The notes under the pieces are model-generated. The model did not search any database. It saw only the letters and a program-made list of their open reading frames with translations, and had not been told where the DNA came from. The translations under genes were made by a program, and so were the position numbers. DNA of 64,000 bases from Phaeosaccion multiseriatum (Eukaryota; Ochrophyta, other classes), in contig OZ218961.1 of the NCBI GenBank assembly GCA_965112735.1, positions 620,001 to 684,000 on the forward strand. Direction: 5' to 3'. Positions 39,696 through 51,220 of the stretch are shown here, one piece after another (position 1 is the first letter of the stretch; every line of letters begins with the position of its first letter).

Positions 39696-41533
39696 TCAGT
39701 CGGCCGAGGCGCCGTCCTTCTCCTGGTAGAAGGGATGGTCGGTGTAACCCTCGGCGCCCCCCCCGTACCAAGTTGCCACGCTGGAGGTGGGGTTCAGAGG
39801 CCACCCATTTCTGAAACGCTCGGGAAGGTCTGGGTTGTCAAGGTAGTGCCGACCGAAGGTGATCATGTCACAGGCTCCACTGCCCACTGCACCGTCGGCC
39901 GCATCCTTGTTGTATCCTGTGCTGCCCATCAGCACTCCCTTGAACAAAACTCGGGCGTCGCAGAGTGTAAAGACGGGGCACTTCCCGTGGTAGCCGAAGC
40001 CGAGGCCGTCCATCACGTGCACGTAGCCAATGCCCAGGGCCTCGCACTGGGCAATGCTGTACTTGAAGGTTTCGGTGTTGTCTTCCGACCCCATGCCGTT
40101 GAACACTCCGTTGGGGCTGAAACGCACGCCCACGTGCGTCTTGTCATACACCTCCGACACCGCCGTGAGCACCTCCCCCAACAGCCGGAAGCGGTTCTCG
40201 TTGCTGCCTCCATAGTTGTCGGTACGTGTATTGGAACAGCTCTGCAGGAACTGGTCCAGGAGATACCCGTTGGCCGCGTGGACCTCCACCATGTCAAACC
40301 CGGCGCGCTTGGCCCTCTCCGCCGCCTGCTTGTACGACTCCACCACTCCGGGCAGCTCCGACAGCTCCAGAGCGCGGGGCACCTCGTGATCGGCGTGCTC
40401 TCCCCCCTCCGCATGTACGTAGCCCCCCTCGATGGCGATGGCACTGGGTCCTACGATACTCTCACCCTCCGGCATGTAGGAGCTGTGCGAGGCGCGTCCA
40501 GTGTGCCAGAGCTGGCAGCAGATCAGCCCGCCCTTGTCATGCACGGCGTCCACCACCTTCCATGGAGGAGGGAGGGAAGGGGAGGATATCAGGGGAGAGA
40601 AGGGGAGCGCGAAATTCATATTGCTTGGGCTTGGGCTCGCCCGCCGGGGGTGGCGATCGGGTGGCCGGCGCCATTTTCAAACTACACCAACGGGGGAGGG
40701 GGGAGGTGGCGCCTCTTTCAAAACCCTGCACGATGGGTAAGGGGAAGGGGAAGAAGGAGAAGCCCCGCAAAACCAGGGAACAAAAAGATGCCTACAATGC
40801 AAGATTACAGAGGCATACGAAGACCTGCCCGACCTGCAAGAAGAGAAAGACGGTTGCGTACAAGCAACAGTGCTGGAAGTGCTCCGACCCCGAAAAGGAA
40901 TCGTCGCGTGCGCTCTGCCCAGGGCGGACGGCTGAGGGATGCCCTTACCTTCTTCCACGCCTCGCACTGCTCCTCCGTCTCAATGCCGGCCGACCCTGAC
41001 CACCCGTGCCCATGAGGGGAGAAGGATGTTGCCTCCGTGATGACGAGTCCTCCGCTGGAGCGCTGGGTGTAGTACTCAACCATGAGGTCGTTGGGGACAC
41101 GCGTGGGCCCGGCGCGCCCTGCGATTGGTGGATTGGTTTGATGATTGCACGGTGGTTCAGAGAGGGAAGGAGTACGAGAACAAAGGAGAAGTGAGAGAGT
41201 GTTCAGAGGGGGGAGAGAGGGACGAATGCACAGAGAAGAAGAGGAAGGAGGCGGAAGAAGGAAGAAGAAAAAAGGAAGGAAGAAGAAGAAAAAAAGGAAT
41301 GAGAGGAAGAGAAAGACGAGGAATCGAGAAGGCCGAGGAAAGAAGGAGAAGGGCAAGGGGTGCAGGCAGAATGGGGAGGATAGACACACCCAAACCCACC
41401 AACACGTACCCACCCACCACTAACCTCGAGTCAGCGGCGCCAGCACAACCCTGTTCTTGAAAGTGAGGCCCTTCGGCCGGCCTTCCAGGGGCTTCATCAG
41501 GTTGTCGGGCGAGCGCACTGGTCCAAGTTCCAT
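39696..41533 (-). CDS. NADH:flavin oxidoreductase / old yellow enzyme family
   Basis: Three exons, 41533-41425, 41118-40949 and 40556-39696, give 379 residues. It is an FMN-dependent ene-reductase of the OYE/12-oxophytodienoate reductase class, which reduces activated C=C bonds with NAD(P)H. The TIM-barrel signature is complete: RVVLAPLTRGRA, ITEATSFSPHGHGWSG, CQLWHTGRASHSSY, FDMVEVHAANGYLLDQFLQS, TDNYGGSNENRFR, and GACDMITFGRHYLDNPDL for FMN binding. The physiological substrate is unknown; oxylipins are possible. An upstream exon cannot be excluded because the frame is open before the ATG. Its second intron (40557-40948) lacks microsatellites and contains an antisense ORF. Confidence 0.92.
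40733..40999 (+). CDS. Possible nested basic zinc-ribbon protein
   Basis: 88-residue ORF on the opposite strand, largely inside OYE intron 2 and running antisense into its exon 2. It begins MGKGKGKKEKPRKTREQ and has a Cx2C-x11-Cx2C pair (CPTC..CWKC) typical of a zinc ribbon. The rest is unremarkable, and the 3' end may be spliced. The surrounding intron is unusual in having no simple repeats. Coding status is unproven. Confidence 0.4.
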   Translation: MGKGKGKKEKPRKTREQKDAYNARLQRHTKTCPTCKKRKTVAYKQQCWKCSDPEKESSRALCPGRTAEGCPYLLPRLALLLRLNAGRP

Positions 41534-42541
41534 AGTTGTCACACGCTTGTCGAATGAGGAAGCTGCTAATAGGGTAGATTGTGAGAAGACAAGATGGGAT
41601 GAATGAAAAAGGGAGGAAGGATTGCGGAAGGATGCAATATCGAATGGCCCGCCACAGAAAGTCGAGGTATCGTCCTCCAAAGCTTCAAAAAGGGAAACCC
41701 AAACTATAAAACCCCTCGGGGACGCCAAGACAAGAGAGCGCAAAACAACGAGTTGGGTGCAAAAGGAAGACGAGAGAGGAGGTGAGCGATGGAAAAACGG
41801 GGTGGTGTGCGCTTAGTATGGACACGTGGAGGAAGGGAGGTGTGCGGTGGACTTGGTCGGCGGAGAGTCTTTGATCGTGTTGATCTGTTCGATTTGCATG
41901 AACCCAACGACTCGGTCTTTCTCGGTTATATGGATGCTTATATATGGAGAGAGAGAGAGACACTGAGAGTCTTTACTGGAGATCGAAGAGTGTGTCTGTG
42001 TCTACTTGCAGACGCTGTTGTGGAGGACGGGGTGGAAGAAGAAGGGATACATGCCAGGTTTCCCTCTTTCGAATCCATGATCCTCTTTCTCCTGTAGTAG
42101 CCGGGACGGGTGCGCTCACTGCCCCATAACACAACACCCACACGCCCCACCCCATTCATTACTATTGCCATTCCACAACTCTCCTCTGTACTACTCTCAT
42201 GTGCACTGAGGGGAGTGATGGGGCGTATTACGAGGCAACCTTGCGGGGGGGGGGGAGGGCGGGAGGCAGCAGCAGCCTAGCTCATGTAGTCTTGTGCAGA
42301 TCAGTAGCCAAGCCCCATCCCTCGTTCTTGATCCCATTTGCCTCACCCCATCACGTCTTCTCCAAGCCATTTCCGACTCGTTTTTGACCTCGCCCCCCTC
42401 CCCCCCCCACCTCTTTTCTCCTTCTCCCTCCCTTCCATGCATCCTTCTTCTCTCACTATATCAGCAGCAGGTGTCCATAGCACCATCGCAGCGCAGAGCT
42501 CCATAGTACCAGTTATAGTTAAGCAGCTGTTGTCAAGCACC
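41534..42541. other. Divergent intergenic region between OYE and SQD1
   Basis: About 1 kb holding both promoters. Features are a GA-rich stretch (~41945-41965), a G-run with a GC-rich block (~42245-42275), and CT-rich sequence upstream of SQD1 (~42385-42440). No gene is seen. Confidence 0.6.
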
Positions 42542-44818
42542 ATGGCCCCCTCTCGGGCGGCGACCGCGGCATCGCTTGTGCTGGCGGTGCTCTTCTTATC
42601 AAGCAGCAGTACCTGTTGCCTCGCTTTCACCGCCATCCGCCCCCATCATGTCATCACCTCCTCCTCCTCCTTTGTGAGGCCAGCAACAGCAGCAGCCGCA
42701 ACAGCGCGGTCAATAGGCAGACCTCTGTCGTTAGCAGCATCAGCGGGGTCGTCGTCTCGATTGGGGATGCAAATGGCAGCTGAAGGAGGGAAGAAGAAGG
42801 GTAAGACCAGCGAAGCAATAGACAGAGTGTGGAGCAGGGGACGAATAAATCAATGCTCAATTCTTCAGTCCTTGCCCTTGTCATCACCTCGGGGGCAAGG
42901 TTGCATGAAGGCGTGTGTGGAGGAGTGTGTGTAGCGAGGGTTAGGCGTGTAGGGGTCAGCAGTCACCAGGACAGGGCCACTTGTTGTGGGGCTTCTGAGC
43001 TGGGCTGTTGCATTCCCCTCCCTTTGGACTACACGCTAACTCATTCCTTGTCTTTATCCTCTCCTCCACCTCCTCCTGCTCCTCCTCCTCCTGCTCCTCC
43101 TCATCCGCCACACACACGCACGCACACACACACACACACCACCCTCAGTCGTCGTTCTGGGCGGCGATGGTTTCTGTGGTTGGCCTACTTGCCTGCATCT
43201 CTCCGACGCCGGCCACGACGTGGTGATGGTGGATAACCTCAGTCGGAGGAAGATCGACGTGGAGCTTGGCTGCGAGTCTCTCACCCCCATTACTTCGCCG
43301 CAGACCAGAGTCAAGGTGAGTTAGTCAGCCAAGGGAGTGAGTGCGAATGTGGGATGAGGGATGAGTGATGAGGGGGGGGCGGGTGGGGGGGGAGAGGATG
43401 GTGCGAGTGTGAGAACGCGAGGTTGAGAGGAGAGTTTGTCTCTCTATCTGTCCGTCTGTCGTGTCTCCCTTCCATGCAGGCACCTCGAACCGAACCCACA
43501 CCCCAATGCAACACTCGTTGCAATCAATTAATGAATGGCCTTCTCCCCCCTCTCTTCCACCCCCCCCTCCCACCTCTCCCTCCCTCCTTCCCCTCTCCTT
43601 TCTGTACCACCAACAGGTGTGGAAGGAGATCTCAGGGAAGGACATCAAGTTCGAGAATATCGACTGCTCAAAGGAGTACGACCTTCTGCTGCAGTTGTTG
43701 CAGAGGGAGAAGCCCGACACGGTCATTCACTTCGCAGAGCAGAGAGCCGCGCCGTACAGCCAGAAGGGGCCGAGGGAGAAGAGGTGAGGGGGTTGGTGAT
43801 ACGGAGCGTGGGAGGGGAAGGAGAGGGAGGAGGGTGGGAAGGGAGAGAGAAGAGGGAGGGGGAGGGGAGGGGGGTGAGTGGAGGGGAGAGAGGGGGAGGG
43901 AAAGGAGGGGGCGGGGGGGTAGAGTGGGGAAGGGGAGAAGTAGGTGAGGCGGTGGATTGGAGAGACGACAACGGGTCAGAGGGAAGGACAGGAGGAGAGG
44001 AGAGAAGAGAAGAAGTGGTGGAGGAGAGTAGAGATACGAAAAAGGGTGAGATTTGGGAAGCCAGGCACATTTGAGGTCGTCGGTCGGTCCCGTCCGTACT
44101 ATATGGCTTCTGACCCCGTGTGAATGTGTGTTGTTGCATGTCTGCCTCTCCCCCCCTCTCTCCTCCCCTCCCTCCCCCAGATACACGGTAGACAACAACC
44201 TTGGAGGGACGCACAACCTGCTCGTGGCCATTGTAGAGTCGGGCCTCGACATTCACGTCGTGCATTTGGTGAGCGAGTTCGATACCTGCGACCGCCTTAA
44301 CAAACAACGGCTCCGACCGCAACGCCAACCCCACCCGCAACCTCAGCCTCAACTCCCACCCTCATCTCTAACCTCCTCCCTCCCTCCTTCCCCTCCCCTC
44401 CCCTCTCTCCCTCCCCCCTTCCCCAACCCCTCACTCCCCAGGGCACCATGGGTGTTTACGGCTACGGCAACAGCGGCGGCGAGATCCCCGAGGGGTACAT
44501 TGACGTCCTCCTCCCTGGTGACCGCCCCCAGCGCATCCTCCACCCTGCCTACCCCGGCTCTGTCTACCACACCACCAAGTGCCTCGATGCGCTGCTGTTC
44601 CAGTTCTACTCTAAGAATGACGGTATTAGAGTCACTGATCTGCACCAGGTGGGTGTAGTATGTCAATGAGTGGGTGGGTGCGGGTGTAGGTTAGAGGTGG
44701 GGGTGGGTGGCAGGGGATCGGGGGAGTATCTAGGTGGTAGTACTCAGTGCTCTTCGCTCTTGCGATCTCTCCCCCTCTCCGCCTTGACCCTCTTTCTACC
44801 CCTAACCTAACACACATA

Positions 44819-44860
<42 letters not shown>

Positions 44861-46893
44861 CACACCACTCCCTCCCTCCCTCCCTCCCCACCCACTTTGT
44901 ATCTGTCGGCTGTCGTCGCCAGGGCATTGTGTGGGGCACCAACACGCCTCAAACGCAGCGGGACGAGAGGCTCGTCAATAGGTTTGACTATGATGGGGAC
45001 TACGGAACGGTACGTTGCCTTGTCTTTGTACGTACGCATGTAGACAAGGAGGGGAGGAGGAGGAGCAGGACAAGGAGCAGGACAAGGAGCAGGACACAGG
45101 AGGAAGACGAGGAGGACACGGAGGAGGGGGGGGGGGAGCAGGAGGAGGAGAGGAGGAGGAGCAGCAGGAGGAGGAGGGGTTTTTGAGGAAGACATTCCTA
45201 ACGCCCCCCACCACCGCACAGCACCACAGAGCAGAGCAGAGAGGTTGGGTATTCCCTCCACCCCCAACTTGGACCACTTGGCTGGGGTCTGTGTTGCGGT
45301 ATGGCGCATAGCGTACTTGGCAGGAGGGGGCCGTGCTCTCGCTCTCGCTCTCTCTTTCTTTCTTTCTGTCGGCCCTCTCTCTCTCTCTATCTCTCTCTCT
45401 GTGTGTGTGTGTCTCCTGCTTCCTTTTCCCTGACCCTCGGACTCTCTCTCTGTGTGCCTCTCGCTCTGTCTCCCTTCCCCTTCTCCCACATGCGCTCTGT
45501 GCCCCCCCACCCCCTCCTTCTCCATCTCCATCCCCCCTCCCCCCCTCCTTCTTCCTCCCTCAGGTGCTGAACCGCTTCCTCATGCAAGCAGCAATGCAGA
45601 TCCCTATGACTGTGTACGGTACAGGAGGACAGACACGCGGTTTTATCCACGTGACGGACACCGCGTCCTGCGTGGAGAAGGCGGTGATGAACCCCCCTGA
45701 GGCCGGCGCAGGGGTTGAGATCTTCAACCAGGTAACGTCACGGGTAACGTCACGGGTAACGTCACGGGGTGACAAGTGTGTGGTCATTGACATGCTGTGT
45801 ATCGAAGCACCCTTCTCTCCTGTCCATATCCTTTTTTCTTTTCCCAACCTTTTTATATAATAACTGGGATGACACCGTTTCTTTCCTCTCCCTTCGTATG
45901 ATGTAGATACTGGGATGACACCTTTCCTTTGCTGTCCTTGCGTCTTTCCCGTACCCGGTACCCGTCCTCCTCTCTTCCTTTCCGTGCGTGCTTGCTCTCC
46001 ACTCTCTTCCTGTCTTTCCTCTCTTACCTGCGTGCCCGTATGCATGTGGCGTATGTGTGTATCCACTCACACATTCACAGGTGGCGGAGACGCATCGAGT
46101 GCGGGACCTTGCCCAGCTCATCAGCGATAAGACCAAGTGAGTTTGGGTTTAGGTTAGGACGTGGGAGGGGAATTCTGGGGAACAACAACGCAGTATATGC
46201 CGTACGCCGGACGAAATCAGGAGGGCCAAAGTACCACGAAACGAACGGACGGACGAGTGATAAGATGAAAGAGTTAAACTCTCATCTCTCATTCTCTCAT
46301 CTCTACTCCTTACTGACTCTAATGTGAACTCTTTTGCCTCCCCCCCTCCAACCCCCAACTTTAGTGTGCCTCTAAATTTCATTAGCAACCCGCGGAACGA
46401 GGCCAGCGAGAACGAGCTGGACGTGAAGAACGAAAAGTTCGGTAACCTTGGGGTCAACTTCAAGTCGCTGGACGACGCCTTACTGGAGGAAGTACAGGAC
46501 ATTGCACAAAAGTATCAGCACAGGGCCAATGTTGAGCTTGTGTACCCGCAGAGCTACTGGAACAAGAACCGTGTACAGGCCGCAGAGGTGAGTGAGAGTG
46601 AATTGAGAGGGAGAGCGGGGGGATGGATGGCAGTGGATGGGGGACAGGGGTAGGGGTGGTGGGTGGGTTGGAGCCTGGAAGATGAAGCCCGAGGGCGGGA
46701 GTGGTGAGTTGCTCAAAACCCTACCTATTCATTTACACGCTCTCCTTTCCCCCCATGTGACTATTTGTGGTGCGCCTCGGCTCGGCTCTTCGCCCTACTT
46801 ACCTTCGTACGTAACATTACGTGCGTGTAGACGGGGGTGGAGAAGGACGAGCAGCAGCGACTCTTTGTGGACGTCAAGGCGGGCGTCCAATAA
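42542..46893 (+). CDS. SQD1: UDP-sulfoquinovose synthase, plastid-targeted
   Basis: Ten exons (42542-42800, 43149-43315, 43617-43783, 44181-44268, 44442-44648, 44923-45009, 45564-45731, 46081-46136, 46365-46587, 46831-46893) give 494 residues. The enzyme converts UDP-glucose and sulfite to UDP-sulfoquinovose, the head-group donor for the thylakoid lipid SQDG. Visible are the NAD-binding GGDGFCGWPT, DNLSRRKID, the active-site LGTMGVYGYG, and Y-H-T-T-K for the SDR YxxxK. The presequence has a hydrophobic signal ending TCCLA|FTAIRP followed by a Ser/Ala/Arg-rich transit region. This is the A|F cleavage pattern of algae whose plastid lies inside the ER system. Intron 7 starts with three copies of a 12-bp donor repeat. 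Confidence 0.96.
45732..45767 (+). repeat. 12-bp donor repeat in SQD1 intron 7
   Basis: GTAACGTCACGG is repeated three times, with the first copy beginning at the 5' splice site. Each copy could act as a donor. Confidence 0.9.
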
Positions 46894-47924
46894 GGCAATG
46901 AGGCTTGATGACGACTGGCGACGACTGTGGCGTGGGGATGGATACCTTCGTGAATCGCGCTGCTTGCATTGAGCGAAGCGGAGGGGAGGGGAGAGAGAGA
47001 ACAATCAATCGTATTGTCAGCAGAAGCAGTGTGGTGGTGGGGTATGGAGGGGGGCATAGGACAGACAGAGAGTTATGGGCCGATGCAAGGCGGAGGAGGA
47101 GGACACGGTTCACAGCAGCAGCTGGTGATACAGCAGGTGATAGACCCGGTATACAAGCGCAGGGGGGGGGGAATGGCGGTACAGCAGATATGTTGGAGAG
47201 AGAGAGAGAGAGAGACAAGTACATTTATGTACGATTTACGATTGAGGGAGAAGGATCGAGGGCGGGCGGAGGGAGTGGAAGTGGGAACGAATAGAAGGGC
47301 TTGTATTTGAGAAGTGGTTGGTTGGTCGGTGTTGGACACCCACCTCTCTCCTCTGTTCCCACCCGATCCTCGGCAGTTGGTGATACGGCAGCGAAGCGCT
47401 CCATTCTTCTCGAGGGCGGTGTCTCGGGAGGCCGGGTAAGGGGATGGATGGCAGTGGATGTGGGAGGGGGCAGGAGGGGTTTAGAACGGGCGCTTGCCAT
47501 CGCCACCATTATCATCAACACCACCACCACCAGGAGCAGCTGCTGCAGCTGTAGCGTCGTTCCCTGGAAGTCGTCGTCTGGAGGGGAAGGGAGACTCTCG
47601 CGACAACTCTGTTGACACGACTTTACTTTTCTCACAGCGTACCTTACTTTGCCTGCGTTGATAATGAAACTCGTCTTTAATTTACTTCCAGAATGATGAT
47701 ATTATCTACGTAGAGCATCACTGCAGGCCACACTTCGATTGCAATGGATTTTGGTGCCCGCGCTCGTCTGTGAATTTCAGCTCGCTAGGTGGTTCCATTT
47801 GGCAAGCTTCGGATCATCACATAAGGAGTGGGAGAGCGCGGAAGTAGGGCTTTCGCTGCGGCTCCGGTGTGTGGGAGCTGCTGCGCTGCTGCCGCGCTCC
47901 GCCGGGGAAGCCTTCCCCAGGAGC
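46894..47924. other. Spacer downstream of SQD1
   Basis: No gene is seen. It holds single copies of both dispersed motifs: ATGGCAGTGGATG (~47449), GGTGATACAGC (~47124) and GTTGGTGATACG (~47377). A GA tract lies at ~47197-47215. Confidence 0.6.
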
Positions 47925-50474
47925 ATGGGGTGGCTTTGTTGTGCGCGGAGTGCGAGCACTACCCACACCTTGCACAGGCAGTGGAGGTTCATCTTCGCCT
48001 CTCTCTTGCTGCTCCTCAACATCCTTCGGTTTCCCTCCTGGTCTGGCGGCAACAGTGATATTGTCAGCAGTAGCAGCAGCAGCAGCAGCAGCGGCGGCGG
48101 CGGCGGCGACAGTGGCAGTGGCAATGAAGGGAAAAGCAGGAGCAGCCGTCGGGGAGGAGCGAGCGGCGTATTAGTGGTACTGGCAGCAAAGACAGGAGGA
48201 TCCGTGGGTGGGGTTCGTAGTGCTAGGCTCCGTAACAACAAGGACGGCAATGGAGACGACAGCAAGAGGCGCGGTATCGGCTTCTTCACGGGGGGGCGCC
48301 TTGGCGGAAGCAACCTCCCCCGGGTGACAGTGGACGAGGAGATTGAGTCCGAGGACGAAGGGATTCGAGAGAGGAAGAGAGGGGGCTGGACGCTGTTTGA
48401 CGGGGATACGGATCCTGGTGAGTGGTTGTTCAGTGGGTGTTGTGAGGCTTGTCTCGTGTCTCTCTCTTCCCTCACCATCGTCGGTGGTTTTTTATGGTAC
48501 TCGAGAAGCAAGAAGCATCCAGCCGCGGCCGCTGCCGCTGCCGCTGTGCCCTCTTCATGATATACACTCCGCTTGCAGAGCTCACGGTCGGTCTCTGAGC
48601 ACCGCCACTAAGCCTCTTCCACGTGTCTCCTTCGCTGAGGCGGGTTGGAGGCGGCGCACTGCCTTCCACTCTCTTCGTACACTTCGTACACCCCCCATCC
48701 CTGCTTCTCCTTTCCATCTGAGCCTGCTTTGTCCTCTCTCTGCCCTGGCCCACACGATGGCCCCTGTCCCCATCCCCTCCCCCCGCCTCTCCCCTCTCTC
48801 TTCATCACTTCCCTCCTCACCTCTTCCTCGCCACCAAAACAACGGGATACGACACGACAAAACAGTCGTCAGCGTGATCAACAGCGTCAAGGACCTCTTC
48901 CCCAACATTCGCTTTTCATACGACCCTTCTTCTACATTAAAGATCCGTAAACGCTTCTTCCCACTCAAGACGGTGCTCACTCTCGGTGCCGATTACAACA
49001 CCAACCTGGGAGTTTGGCAGTTTCGGAGCTCATGGGAAGACAGCATCATCGGCGGGAGGTAAGAAAAAAAGACGCGTATTGCCTAGTGGGTGGACCTGGG
49101 GGCCTAGGGGTGGGAGGGGGGGGGGGGTGGGGGAGCAGCAGCAGCAGCAGCAGCAGGAGGAGGAGGAGGAGGAGGAGGAGGAGGAGGAGGAGGAGGAGGA
49201 GGAGGAGGAGGAGGAGGAGGAGGAGGAGGAGGAGGAGGAGGAGGAGGAGGGGGAGGAGGAGGAGGAGGAGGAGGTGGTGGTGGTGGAGGAGAAGGAGGTG
49301 GTGGTGGTCCAGGGGGCCTAGGTGTGGAAGGTGGTGAAGGAGGGGGGGGGGAGGGAGGAGCAGTAGGAGGAAGTGCTGCCTCCGTCAGTCAAGGGAAGGG
49401 GAGGTGGACAGACATTCTCTCTGCTGCCATCTTGATTGGCATCACTCACTCCACCGCTCCCCTCACCCTCCGTCCTCCGTCCTGTGCATCATATCGTGGT
49501 GCTGGTCCTCTCTCCCCCCCCCTCTCTCTTCTCTTTCCCTTTCTCCCTCCCTCTCTCTCTCTCTTCTCTTTCCCTTTCTCCCTCCCTCTCTCTCTCTCTC
49601 TCTCTCCCTCTCTCTCCCCTCCCCCCACCCCCCAACCCCTCTCTCTCCCTCACGGCCTCTTCCCGTTGCACTGTCTTGCCAGACTGACGATAGCAGGGCG
49701 TGAGTTGATGCTCACAAAAAGTTGGTTGGTGAAGCTCATGGATAGCGAGGACATGGTAACCAGGCTTAAGTTCAGAGCAGCGCTCAATAGCGAGGATTGG
49801 ACGGCGTATGCCAAGTTTGGCTTTAGGACCGAACGGATATCCCCCTTGAATGTTCGGGTGAGTGAGTGAGTGAGTGAGTGAGTGGGTGAGTGAGTGAGTG
49901 AGTGAGTGAGTGGGGTGAGTGAGTGAGTGGGTGAGTGAGTGAGTGAGTGAGTGAGCGAAAAAGTGTGTGAGGGAGTTAGTGAGCGAGGAAGGAGACGGGA
50001 ACCACAGAGGCAGAGACTGGCCTCTGCGAGAGTGAGGGTCTCACCTGTCTGCCGCTCTCTCCCTCTCTTTCTCACTCTCCCCGTCCCCCCTACCCCCACC
50101 CACTCCTTTGTCTCCCGTTCTCCCTCGACCCACCTTTGCTCCACCCCATCCATTCTTCACCTCTCTGTTCCGTTCCACTCTCCTCCTGCCCCGCTTTGCT
50201 CTCTACCTCCTCTGCCCTCTACCGTGTGCCTTCCTTCCTTTCTCCTCTCCTCTCCTCCCCTCCTCTTGTCCATGAGCAGGAAGGCTTCTCTCTCTGCAAA
50301 CGGGTCCCTCTTGACATGGGTGGCCATGCCAAGCTTGAGGTAGTGTCGAGGATTGCTCTCCCTGAGCCGGAGATTCAGTTTTCCACGGATGGAGACAGCA
50401 ACAAGGGTGTATTGGTGGGTATGGGGGATGTGCATGTGGGCATCGACGAGCTCAACGTCCTGCTCGAGTACTGA
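47925..50474 (+). CDS. Conserved-looking membrane-anchored protein of unknown function
   Basis: Four exons (47925-48417, 48866-49058, 49683-49857, 50280-50474) give 351 residues with matching phases. Residues ~20-40 form a hydrophobic anchor (FIFASLLLLLNIL). A Ser/Gly-rich and basic stretch follows. The remaining ~190 residues alternate polar and hydrophobic residues as in a beta-strand-rich fold (FPLKTVLTLGADYNTNLGVW, WTAYAKFGFRTE, KLEVVSRIALPEPEIQF). I do not recognise the family; a plastid or envelope protein is possible but unproven. The start is the first ATG of the exon. Intron 2 carries (GGA)n; intron 3 begins with a long (GTGA)n made of its own donor. Confidence 0.6.
49140..49275 (+). 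repeat. (GCA)n/(GGA)n tract in intron 2 of the unknown gene
   Basis: A short GCA run changes into about 110 bp of GGA, then GGT. It lies in the 5' half of the intron, with pyrimidine tracts in the 3' half. Confidence 0.9.
49858..49955 (+). repeat. (GTGA)n that starts at the donor of intron 3
   Basis: The exon ends ..GTTCGG and the intron continues GTGAGTGAGTGAG for about 100 bp, so the canonical donor is the repeat unit. Confidence 0.92.
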
Positions 50475-51220
50475 GTACTGATGGTTGATCGATGAGGTTG
50501 AGGAGGTCAACCTCAACCTCTTTACTCGAGTACTGAGCGATCGACACTGCTCAAATCGATGGACACTGCTTGAGTGAGTGCACGTATTGATGGATTGATC
50601 TATGGAGGTAACCTCCGGTCGTTAGAGTAGAGATTGTGATCGATGGACACTGCTTGAGTGAGTGCATGTACTGATGGACCACTGGTACTCGTGTACTGAT
50701 GGATTGATCTGTGGAGGATAGGCTCCTGCTGTTAGAGTAGAGAGTAGTGATCGATCGGCACTGCTCGAGGGGAGTGAGACATGATGACATGTCGCCACTG
50801 CTCGAGTGAGTAGTGATGAAGGATGCGTTACCAAGCTCATCCTCTGCTGCCGTGTACTTCTATTCTAGTTCGGAGTTGAGTTGGAGGAGATGGTTGGTGT
50901 GCCCATTTCTCTAAGTCGGGGCCGTGCCACCCCCTTACTCGCAGTCAACACAGAACCCCGCTTTCTGATCAGTGATGGAGCGGTAGGTTGGTAGGTACTT
51001 GTAGTAGGTGGAAAGTAAGATTACGTAAGGGAGGCAGAAGCTCTGCACGGCTCGTGGGCTTCCAATCGAAATCGTATATCGTGTGTATAGGACCACACCA
51101 TAGGACCACACCACGAAGGTTATAAATAGAGCATCATAACATAACAATCATCACCATTGGAAGCGAAATCGCATCGCCCCCCTGGTAATCCTCTGCAGTT
51201 AGTTTACAGCAGCACTCCTG
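50475..51220. other. Spacer with diverged tandem repeats and a possible orphan exon
   Basis: ~50490-50800 contains diverged repeats around GATCGATGGACACTGCTTGA and GATGGATTGATCT.TGGAGG. At ~50871-50998 a short open stretch after a TTCTAG acceptor could encode about 42 residues (..VELEEMVGVPISLSRGRA..). No complete gene is seen. Confidence 0.5.

Noticed and set aside
39663-41015. 450-residue plus-strand ORF opposite the old yellow enzyme
   Set aside because: Shadow of a conserved - strand enzyme with a complete FMN-barrel signature; no motif of its own.
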